Below are positions 24,682-32,542 of a stretch of 64,000 nt of DNA, piece by piece. The stretch covers positions 10,001 to 74,000 of the forward strand of contig JAUPFN010000018.1 of NCBI GenBank assembly GCA_036924255.1, written 5' to 3'. Both the position numbers and the translations under genes were made by a program. The stretch is from Apodemia mormo. Taxonomy: Eukaryota; Arthropoda; Insecta; Lepidoptera; Riodinidae. Every line of letters starts with the position of its first letter. Positions within the stretch are counted from its first letter, which is position 1. The notes beneath the pieces were generated by a model, which worked only from the letters and a program-made list of their open reading frames with translations, was not told the origin of the DNA and did not search any database.

Positions 24682-26913
24682 TTTTTTTTTTTTTTTTTTT
24701 TTTTTGGTTTCGCAGGAGAAATGCACTTACGCACTACCGGGCCACGCGACGCGGCCCGAGTGTGGGACTCGCCTAAAACCGGCTCTACCCACTAAAACTC
24801 CTGCGTCCGCTCCTCTGTGCCATGGTGGCGGGGGAGGTGGTAACTCCTTGCGGATTATTCCACCATCCCGCCGGCACTCGCCAGCCTTGCCGGCGTTCTT
24901 CCCGGCTGAGGGAGACCCCAGCAAATACGTCTCAAGTGCGCACGGTGTGCGGAAACACCGCGCGCTACTCCTCTAGGAAACGGTCATGACATCGCTTCCA
25001 TCTGCGCCACCCCTGATGGAGCTGGGGTGTGCGCTGTTTGCGTCGAGGCAGCTGCGGCCCTCCGTCGCTTGATGGACCTGGGCAGGGACCCTCTACAAGA
25101 GGGAGACCCAACTCTATGGCCCGCGGGTAGACCTGCCGCCGAGCATACGGAGCAACAAGGGTCGCCGGAACAGTCGGCGACCTTGTGCCCCTTTTGACCG
25201 CAGCGGAAACATTCATCACTGCGGTCGATCTCCGAGGTGCATTGCACCGTTGTGTGTCCCACTATGAGGCATCGGTAGCAGCGCAAGCGCATAAAGGGTA
25301 ATACCCGCACCCGCGCTACCACCCAGCCCACCAAGAGCTTCGAACTGGCGACCTTCTTCGCCGCAGCCACTGGACAACGAACGAACAAGGTGCCACTTCC
25401 CGATCGGGAGAATCGAACACGCCCCGCCTTGACTGAGTCAATGGGGCAGTTCCCACATTTGGCCACGGCCTCTGTCACCTCCGCCACGGTTATAGAATCG
25501 TCCAGCCCAGAAATGCGCATATCAGCGCATTTCTCGGGCCGGGCGATTTTTACAGTATCGGCCGGTAAGACCTCCCTTAGCTTCGCAGCCAGTTGGTCAG
25601 CTTTGCCGGCGCTTGTGGCCCCTGCAACTTCCAATATACGGGCACCTGTTGCCCCCTTCCTTAATTTAACGCCGGGGATACCCAACTCGGCAAGCGACAC
25701 CTTGTCCCTCGCACGAGTTAGGATGGACGCATAGGTCGCGCCTTTATCTTCCGCACCGGGCTGCAGCGTCAAAACGACAGCCGCAGACCGGGGCGGGCGC
25801 AACCGGGGTTTCTTCCTTTTGTTTTGTTTGCTCTTCCTCGACTCCTGCACCCTCGGGGAAGGAGGAGGAGGCGCCTCCGTTTTCTTATTAGCCTTTTCTG
25901 GCTTCTTCCTCTTTTTCTTCTCCGCCCGGGTCCATCCCTCGTCATCCGGGGTCCGAGCAGAAGAAGAAGGCGTCGGTGCAATCACAGGGGCCTCCGTGGG
26001 CTGGGCACTTTGGCCCTTGCCCTTGCCCTTACCCTTGCCTTTGGCTGGTTTGGGTACCGACGGCCCCGAGACGACCTCAGCAGCAGTTCTCGTCACAGCG
26101 GTGTCTTCAATCATTTCCGATACAGAAACCGCTTCCTCCTCTCTCAAGTCGCTCCTTAGCGGAGGTCTAAGACGCCTTTCCGGCAGCAAGCGATCCGCCA
26201 CGGAGGCCATTTTGGCGTCCATCATGTTACCAACCTGTAACATGATGCGACCCAACATGGCCTCCTCCTTGTCCTCCACAGATCGGGCCACTTCAGGTTG
26301 AGCCCTTGTCTTGTCCAGGTCGGCACGGATTTGAGCCAGCTCCGCGCGCAGTTCCGCCAGCTCCTTCCCTTGGCGGTAGTTGGCAGCACGGAGCAGCTCC
26401 AACTCCTCTCCTTCCGTACGGCTTTTAAGGCCGGAGACCGCATCCTCGATGGTCCACGCTGCCTGCTTAAGGGCACGCACCATTGTGCCCTTAAGGTTCT
26501 TTGATTTTTGGGCAACGCTCACAATGAGGTCTACCCCAGACTGAGCGTGCGCAGCTAGCTCTTCAGCGGTGCGGTCCTGCCCCCTGCATTTATCTCTTCG
26601 TTGTTCCAGGGTTTTGGCCATGGAGAGTATCTGCTCCTCGGCCAAAACCCCGACCTCTTCTTTCTTCGCCTTGATCAGTGCTTCTTTAGCCTGGCGAAGG
26701 CCAACGTAGGCACCGGTTGTTGGAGGGCGCCCCCGTGTCCTTTTCGCCGAGCCAGAAGTCTGCACATCCTCGCCAGCCGTGTCGTCTGAGTCCAGCCCGG
26801 ATTCATGATCACCCGGGCCGGGCCTCTTTCGTCTCAGCCGGCCAGTCGTCTCGACAGTTGAACTGTCGGAGTCCAAATTCTCGCCTAAGACAAGGCTTGG
26901 AACCATGGGGGGG
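24682..26913 (-). mobile_element. E8: gag-only element with internal 5' deletion
   Basis: Poly(A) 24 nt (24682-24705), 3' UTR 24706-24983, ORF 24984-26906, then only about 30 bases of 5' tip. The tip is joined at about 26886/26887 to the interior of ORF1; relative to E9, about 535 bases (29139-29673 in E9) are missing, with one shared G at the join. The downstream G-run of the tip is lost, so the potential terminal C/G hairpin cannot form. Confidence 0.92.
24984..26906 (-). CDS. N-terminally shortened ORF1 of E8, fused to the 5'-tip ATG (640 aa)
   Basis: The deletion places the ATG of the conserved 5'-tip uORF (26906-26904) in frame with ORF1. The protein begins MVPSLVLGENLDSDSS, of which MVPSLV comes from the uORF and the rest from ORF1. 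It lacks about 90 N-terminal residues (the Gly/Ser-rich head) but keeps AT-hook-like KRTRGRPP, the helices, Lys-rich linker, RRM-like core, both CCHC knuckles and the third cluster. With the start codon only about 8 bases from the RNA 5' end, translation may be poor. N-terminal part is E9-like and the rest is E2-like. Uninterrupted. Confidence 0.85.
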   Translation of the reverse strand: MVPSLVLGENLDSDSSTVETTGRLRRKRPGPGDHESGLDSDDTAGEDVQTSGSAKRTRGRPPTTGAYVGLRQAKEALIKAKKEEVGVLAEEQILSMAKTLEQRRDKCRGQDRTAEELAAHAQSGVDLIVSVAQKSKNLKGTMVRALKQAAWTIEDAVSGLKSRTEGEELELLRAANYRQGKELAELRAELAQIRADLDKTRAQPEVARSVEDKEEAMLGRIMLQVGNMMDAKMASVADRLLPERRLRPPLRSDLREEEAVSVSEMIEDTAVTRTAAEVVSGPSVPKPAKGKGKGKGKGQSAQPTEAPVIAPTPSSSARTPDDEGWTRAEKKKRKKPEKANKKTEAPPPPSPRVQESRKSKQNKRKKPRLRPPRSAAVVLTLQPGAEDKGATYASILTRARDKVSLAELGIPGVKLRKGATGARILEVAGATSAGKADQLAAKLREVLPADTVKIARPEKCADMRISGLDDSITVAEVTEAVAKCGNCPIDSVKAGRVRFSRSGSGTLFVRCPVAAAKKVASSKLLVGWVVARVRVLPFMRLRCYRCLIVGHTTVQCTSEIDRSDECFRCGQKGHKVADCSGDPCCSVCSAAGLPAGHRVGSPSCRGSLPRSIKRRRAAAASTQTAHTPAPSGVAQMEAMS

Positions 26914-26925
26914 AACCTAACCTAA

Positions 26926-26927
<2 letters not shown>
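26914..26927 (-). repeat. Telomeric (TTAGG)n tract, 14 nt
   Basis: AACC(TAACC)2 between E8 and E9. Confidence 0.97.
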
Positions 26928-26959
<32 letters not shown>

Positions 26960-29697
26960 GTTTCGCAGGAGAAATGCACTTACGCACTACCAGGCCACGC
27001 GACACGGCCCGAGTGTGGGACTCGCCTAAAACCGGCTCTACCCACTAAAACTCCTGCGTCCGCTTCTCTGTGCCATAAGGTGGCGGGGGAGGTGGTAACT
27101 CCTTGCGGATTATTCCACCATCCCGCCGGCACTCGCCAGCCTTGCCGGCGTTCTTCCCCGCTGAGGGAGACCCCAGCAAAAACGTCTCAAATGCGCACGG
27201 TGTGCGGAAACACCGCGCGCTACTCCTCTAGGAAGCGGTCATGACATCGCTTCCATCTGCGCCACCCCTGATGGAGCTGGGGTGTGCGCTGTTTGCGTCG
27301 AGGCAGCTGCGGCCCTCCGTCGCTTGGTGGACCTGGGCAGGGACCCTCTACAAGAGGGAGACCCAACTCTATGGCCCGCGGGTAGACCTGCCGCCGAGCA
27401 TACGGAGCAACAAGGGTCGCCGGAACAGTCGGCGACCTTGTGCCCCTTTTGACCGCAGCGGAAACACTCATCACTGCGGTCGATCTCCGAGGTGCATTGC
27501 ACCGTTGTGTGTCCCACAATGAGGCATCGGTAGCAGCGCAAGCGCATAAAGGGTAATACCCGCACCCGCGCTACCACCCAGCCCACCAAGAGCTTCGAAT
27601 TGGCGACCTTCTTCGCCGCAGCCACTGGACAACGAACGAACAAGGTGCCACTTCCCGATCGGGAGAATCGAAGACGCCCCGCCTTGATTGAGTCGACGGG
27701 GCAGTTCCCACATTTGGCCACGGCCTCTGTCACCTCCGCCACGGTTATAGAATCGTCCAGCCCAGAAATGCGCATATCAGCGCATTTCTCGGGCCGGGCG
27801 ATTTTTACAGTATCGGCCGGCAAGACCTCCCTTAGCTTCGCAGCCAGTTGGTCAGCTTTGCCGGCGCTTGTGGCCCCTGCAACTTCCAATATACGGGCAC
27901 CTGTTGCCCCCTTCCTTAATTTTACGCCGGGGATACCCAACTCGGCAAGCGACACCTTGTCCCTCGCACGAGTTAGGATGGACGCATAGGTCGCGCCTTT
28001 ATCTTCCGCACCGGGCTGCAGCGTCAAAACGACAGCCGCAGACCGGGGCGGGCGCAACCGTGGTTCCTGCTTTTTTCCTTTTTCCACCTTTTCCGACTTC
28101 TGCATTTTCGGGGTAGTAGGGGAAACCTCCTTTATTGTCTTCTCCATCTTCTTACGCTTCCTCTTCTTTTTCTTCCTCTTCTCCACCCCGGTCCACCCCT
28201 CCATACTTGTTGGGGCTTCCTGAGTGGGGGAAGAAAGCACCGGTGAGATCTCCGGGGCCACAGTGGGCTGGGTACTTTGGTCCCTGCCCTTGCCTTTACC
28301 CTTGCCTTTTTTGGGCCTTGGCTCCTGCGACCCTGCAACGACGTCAGCGGTAGTCCGCATTGGTGTAGTCTCTAAGGCTGGCTTAGCCATAGATGCTGCC
28401 TCCACTTCTGTATCCCCTCTTAGTGGGGGCCGAACACGCCTCTCCGGCAAGAGCCGGTCTGCTACAGAGGCCATCTTGGCGTCCATCATGTTGCCTACCT
28501 GCAACATGATACGACCCAACATGGCCTCCTGATCTTCCACGGGGCGGTTCTCCTCAGGTTCCGTCCTTCGTCTGGCTAGTTCCTCTCGGATTTGAGCTAC
28601 TTCCGCGCGCAATACTTTCAGCTCTTTCTCCTGGCGATAGTTCGCCGCGCGGAGCAGCTCTACCTCTTCCCCTTCAGTCCTTTCCTTAAGGGCCGCGACC
28701 GCGTCCTGGATGGCCCATGTTGCTTGTTTAAGGGCACGTACCATTGTGCCCTTAATATTCTTCGATTTTTGCGCAACGGTCAGAATAAGGTCGCACCCCT
28801 TCTGAGCGTGCGCGGCCAGATCTTCCGAGGAGCGGTGCTCTTTCCGTGAAACTTCCAGGGTTTTGGCCATGGAGAGTATCTGCTCCTCGGCCAAAACCCC
28901 GACCTCTTCTTTCTTCGCCTTGATCAGTGCTTCTTTAGCCTGGCGAAGGCCAACGTAGGCACCCGTTGTTGGAGGGCGCCCCCGTGTCCTCTTCGCCGAG
29001 CCAGAAGGCTGCACATCCTCGCCAGCCGTGTCGTCTGAGTCCAGCCCGGATTCATGATCACCCGGGCCGGGCCTCTTTCGTCTCAGCCGGCCAGTCGTCT
29101 CGACAGTTGAACTGTCGGAGTCCAAATTCTCGCCTAAGTCTATTGCTGAGACGCGTGCCCTCGTGGTACGCGCCCCAGCCCCAAAATCAACACTGCCCGA
29201 ATCGTGAGTCAAATCAAAGTCCAAATCAGAGTCGCCTAGGTCGTCATTCCGCGAACCGGCAGGTTGCCGGCCCACGCAGCAATTTTTGCCCCCCCCAGAG
29301 TACGTGGGGCTGCCGGTACCCGAAGGCACCGGGAGGGATTCCCCAGCTTCGCCGGGACCCTCCTGGGTATACCTTTTAAAATTGCCTGAACTTGCCATGT
29401 TTGTTGTTTGTGGCCCATTCCGGGTGGGCCTACCCCCGTCTCGTCAGCGCTCGCCCGATAACCCTACGCCGCGGCACGCCGACCGCGGTTTCGGGGTGAT
29501 TTTTTAAAGAGGTTTTCTTCCTCCCAGCCCCACAATGGGCTCCCGGAAACCGGGTTATGAGTGCCGCATCCAAACGCCGTTCTCATTAAGAGAACGGAAA
29601 GGAGCGGCGTAGTGGTCCAATTAGTTCCCCAAGGTGCTGGATTGCACCCCAGGTACTAAGCCCCCCCGCCACGACAAGGCTTGGAACCATGGGGGGG
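26928..29697 (-). mobile_element. E9: complete gag-only element
   Basis: Poly(A) 31 nt (26928-26958), 3' UTR 26959-27238, ORF1 27239-29398, 5' UTR 29399-29697. The 3' UTR and C-terminal half of ORF1 are nearly identical to E2 and E8, the middle resembles E7 and E14, and the N-terminus matches E8. Confidence 0.93.
27239..29398 (-). CDS. ORF1 Gag-like protein of E9 (719 aa)
   Basis: Gag-only protein. ATG at 29398-29396 (MASSGNFKR). An upstream MGH-type ATG at 29418 is in another frame and opens an overlapping uORF of about 60 codons. Head PTYSGGGKNCC, AT-hook-like KRTRGRPP, helices of the E7/E14 type (EVSRKEHRSSEDL), distinctive Lys-rich linker (EKRKKKKRKRKKMEK), RRM-like core, knuckles CYRCLIVGHTTVQC and CFRCGQKGHKVADC, third cluster. 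Ends EAMS as in E2. Uninterrupted. Confidence 0.92.
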   Translation of the reverse strand: MASSGNFKRYTQEGPGEAGESLPVPSGTGSPTYSGGGKNCCVGRQPAGSRNDDLGDSDLDFDLTHDSGSVDFGAGARTTRARVSAIDLGENLDSDSSTVETTGRLRRKRPGPGDHESGLDSDDTAGEDVQPSGSAKRTRGRPPTTGAYVGLRQAKEALIKAKKEEVGVLAEEQILSMAKTLEVSRKEHRSSEDLAAHAQKGCDLILTVAQKSKNIKGTMVRALKQATWAIQDAVAALKERTEGEEVELLRAANYRQEKELKVLRAEVAQIREELARRRTEPEENRPVEDQEAMLGRIMLQVGNMMDAKMASVADRLLPERRVRPPLRGDTEVEAASMAKPALETTPMRTTADVVAGSQEPRPKKGKGKGKGRDQSTQPTVAPEISPVLSSPTQEAPTSMEGWTGVEKRKKKKRKRKKMEKTIKEVSPTTPKMQKSEKVEKGKKQEPRLRPPRSAAVVLTLQPGAEDKGATYASILTRARDKVSLAELGIPGVKLRKGATGARILEVAGATSAGKADQLAAKLREVLPADTVKIARPEKCADMRISGLDDSITVAEVTEAVAKCGNCPVDSIKAGRLRFSRSGSGTLFVRCPVAAAKKVANSKLLVGWVVARVRVLPFMRLRCYRCLIVGHTTVQCTSEIDRSDECFRCGQKGHKVADCSGDPCCSVCSAAGLPAGHRVGSPSCRGSLPRSTKRRRAAAASTQTAHTPAPSGVAQMEAMS

Positions 29698-29706
29698 AAC
29701 CTAACC
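29698..29706 (-). repeat. Telomeric (TTAGG)n tract, 9 nt
   Basis: AACCTAACC only, between the E9 tip and the E10 poly(A). Confidence 0.95.
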
Positions 29707-32473
29707 TTTTTTTTTTTTTTTTTTTTTTTTTTTGTTCTCGCAGGAGAAATGCACTTACGCACAACCGGGCCACTCGACGCGGCCCGAGTGTGGGACTCGC
29801 CTAAAATCGGCTCTACCCACTAAAACTCCTGCGTCCGCTTCACTGTGCCATGGTGGCGGGGAGGTGGTAGCTCTCTCGGATTAGTCCGCCATCCCGCCGG
29901 CACTCGCCAGCCTTGCCGGCGTTCTTCCCTGCCGGGTTTTTTCCCCAGCTAACGACTCAACAAAGCGCACGGTGAGCGGAATCACCGAGCGCAACACACA
30001 GTGACCCTAAACAGGCCGCGACCACTCCGCCAGGGATTCCTAAGGGGGATCCCCGGTAGAGCGATTTCTTCTCCTGGAGGGAGCAGTTACACCATCGCTT
30101 CCTCCGCTGCCACTCCGTGTAGAGGCGGGGCGGCAGCTGCTGGTGCCGTTGAGGCTGCGGCTTTTCTGGCCTTTTTGGCCTTGGGCCGAGTCCTCTTGCA
30201 AGAGGGACTCCCGGCCCTATGGTCTGCTGAGAGACCCGCCGCTTCGCAGAGGGAGCAGTGAGGGTCGCAAGCGCATTCGGCGGCCTTGTGCCCCTTTTGC
30301 CCGCAGCGATAACACTCATCGCTGCGGTCGATCTCCGACGAGCACTGCGCTATTGTGTGCCTGATTTCAAGGCACCTGAAGCACTGCCTGGGCCTGGCGG
30401 GTAGCACCTTCACTTGTGCTGACACCCAGCCTACTAGCAGCCTCGAATTGGCCACCTTCTTCGCCGCGGCTATCGGGCAGCGAACAAAGATTGTGCCGCG
30501 ACCTGATGGAGAGAACCGCATTCGCCCGGCCTTGATTTCATCGGCAGAGCAGCCCCCACATGTAGCCACGGCGGTCACCACGTCTTCTTCAGTAACGGAA
30601 TCGTCAAGCCCAGAAATACGCATCTCTGCGCACTTCACGGGCCTGGCGATCCGGACGGTGTCCGCCGGCAGCACCTCTCGCAATTTCTGAGCCAGCTGGT
30701 TGGCCTTTTCTGAACTTGCGGCCCCTGGCACCTCCAGTATTCGGGCACCTGTGGCCCCCATCCTTAGCTTCAGCGCTGGGATGCCCAGCTCGCCAATCGA
30801 TACTTTATCCCTCGCCTGAATAAGTATCGAGGCATATGTTGCGCCTCTGTCGACCGCACCGGGCTGCAGTGTCAGGACGACGGCTGCTGACCGGGGTGGG
30901 CGCAACCGGTACTTGTCCTTCCTAACCTTCCTTTTCTTCTTCTTCTCCTGCACTCTCGAAGAATTCGGAGAGGGCTCGTCATTTGCCTTTGCCACTCCAT
31001 TTTCCTTCTTTTTCCCTCCTTTTTTCTTTTCGACTCGGGTCCACCCCTTCTCGACCGGGGCTGCCTGAGTGGAAGTAGATGGCGCTGGTGCAGTGACCGT
31101 GGCCGCAGCGGGCTGGGAGCTTTGGCTTTTGCCCTTCCCCTTCCCTTTAGAGGGCTTGGCTTTCCGCGACCCAGCGACCAATTCAGCGGTTGTCCTTTCC
31201 GTTACAGTGCCTATGACCGGAGTGGCCACAGGCACCGTTTCTGTGTCACATCTCAGTGGCGGGCGAAGGCGTTTCTCTGGAAGAAGCCGGTCCGCAACGG
31301 AAGCCATCTTGGCGTCCATCATGTTGCCTATCTGCAACATGATGCGCCCCAACATGGCCTCCTCACGATCTTCCGTGGATCTCTCTTCCGGCTCCACCCT
31401 CCTTCTGTTTAGTTCAGCACGGATTTCCGCCAATTCCGCGCGCATTTTTGCCAGCTCCTTTTCCTGTCGATGATTAGCCATTCGGAGCAGCTCCACCTCT
31501 TCTACTTCTGTTCGCTCTTTCAGGGCGGCGACCGCATCCTGAATCGCCCAAGCTGCTTGTTTTAGGGACCGCACCATCGTGCCCTTTAGGTTGGACGATT
31601 TTTGAGCAACGCTCATGATGAGGTCGCACCCCTTCTGTGCGTGCGCCGCCAGTTCTTCCGCCGAACGGATCTCTGCTCTGTTACGTTCTAGGGCTTTGGC
31701 CTGACTCAAAATCTGTTCTTCAGCCAAGAGCCCCACTTCCTCTTTTTTGGCCTGGATTAAGGCCTCTTTAGCCTTTCGTAGCCCGACATAGGCGCCCGTT
31801 GTTGGTGGGCGCCCTCTCCCTCGCTTCGCCGGACCCGACCGAGCCATCTCCTCACCGATCGTATCGTCAGAGTCTAAGTCCAAGTCCAGCCCGGATTGCT
31901 CGTCATCCGGGCCGGGTCTCTTACGCCTTAACCGGACCCCCGTGGTAGGCGCTCCAATCTCCTTCTCTATATCCCTATCGTATGCAAAATCGGAATCCAA
32001 GTCTGAATAGCCATCGTCGTCGGTGCGCGAACCGGCGGAAAGCCGGCCCGCGAAGCAGTTCTTGCCCCCCCCAGAGTACGTGGGGCTGCCGGCGCCCGAA
32101 GGCGCCGGGAGGGATTCCCCGGCTTTGCCGGGACCCTCCTGGGTAATCCTTTTGGAACTGCGACTGGTCATGGTTGGTTTTGTGGCCCATTCCGGGTGGG
32201 CCTACCCCCGTCTCGTCAGCGCTCGCCCGATAACCCTACGCCGCGGCACGCCGACCGCGGTTTCGGGGTGATTTTTTAAAGAGGTTTTCTTCCTCCCAGC
32301 CCCACAATGGGCTCCCGGAAACCGGGTTATAAGTGCCGCATCCAAACGCCGTTCTCATGAAGAGAACGGAAAGGAGCGGCGTAGTGGTCCAATTAGTTCC
32401 CCAAGGTGCTGGATTGCACCCCAGGTACTAAGCCCCCCCGCCACGACAAGGCTTGGAACCATGGGGGGGGGGG
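29707..32473 (-). mobile_element. E10: complete gag-only element, divergent
   Basis: Poly(A) 27 nt (29707-29733), 3' UTR 29734-30086, ORF1 30087-32171, 5' UTR 32172-32473. The 5' tip has about 11 C's instead of 7 (G run 32463-32473 on the + strand), probably extra bases added at the end of cDNA synthesis. Its coding part is the most diverged of the gag-only set. Confidence 0.93.
30087..32171 (-). CDS. ORF1 Gag-like protein of E10 (694 aa)
   Basis: Gag-only protein, shortest intact one. ATG at 32171-32169 (MTSRSSKR); an upstream MGH-type ATG at 32190 is in another frame (overlapping uORF of about 70 codons). Shorter acidic region than in E2, AT-hook-like KRGRGRPP, heptad-rich helices, Lys-rich linkers, RRM-like core. 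Knuckle 1 is CFRCLEIRHTIAQC with Arg where others have Gly, knuckle 2 CYRCGQKGHKAAEC, third cluster CSLCEAAGLSADHR. Ends EEAMV. Uninterrupted. Confidence 0.92.
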   Translation of the reverse strand: MTSRSSKRITQEGPGKAGESLPAPSGAGSPTYSGGGKNCFAGRLSAGSRTDDDGYSDLDSDFAYDRDIEKEIGAPTTGVRLRRKRPGPDDEQSGLDLDLDSDDTIGEEMARSGPAKRGRGRPPTTGAYVGLRKAKEALIQAKKEEVGLLAEEQILSQAKALERNRAEIRSAEELAAHAQKGCDLIMSVAQKSSNLKGTMVRSLKQAAWAIQDAVAALKERTEVEEVELLRMANHRQEKELAKMRAELAEIRAELNRRRVEPEERSTEDREEAMLGRIMLQIGNMMDAKMASVADRLLPEKRLRPPLRCDTETVPVATPVIGTVTERTTAELVAGSRKAKPSKGKGKGKSQSSQPAAATVTAPAPSTSTQAAPVEKGWTRVEKKKGGKKKENGVAKANDEPSPNSSRVQEKKKKRKVRKDKYRLRPPRSAAVVLTLQPGAVDRGATYASILIQARDKVSIGELGIPALKLRMGATGARILEVPGAASSEKANQLAQKLREVLPADTVRIARPVKCAEMRISGLDDSVTEEDVVTAVATCGGCSADEIKAGRMRFSPSGRGTIFVRCPIAAAKKVANSRLLVGWVSAQVKVLPARPRQCFRCLEIRHTIAQCSSEIDRSDECYRCGQKGHKAAECACDPHCSLCEAAGLSADHRAGSPSCKRTRPKAKKARKAAASTAPAAAAPPLHGVAAEEAMV

Positions 32474-32495
32474 AACCTAACCTAACCTAACCTAA

Positions 32496-32497
<2 letters not shown>
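32474..32497 (-). repeat. Telomeric (TTAGG)n tract, 24 nt
   Basis: AACC(TAACC)4 between E10 and E11. Confidence 0.98.

Positions 32498-32542
<45 letters not shown>

Noticed and set aside
26886..26890. Splicing as the cause of the E8 and E12 internal deletions
   Set aside because: The removed segments do not begin GT and end AG on the sense strand; one-base overlap or a one-base insertion fits RT jumping better.
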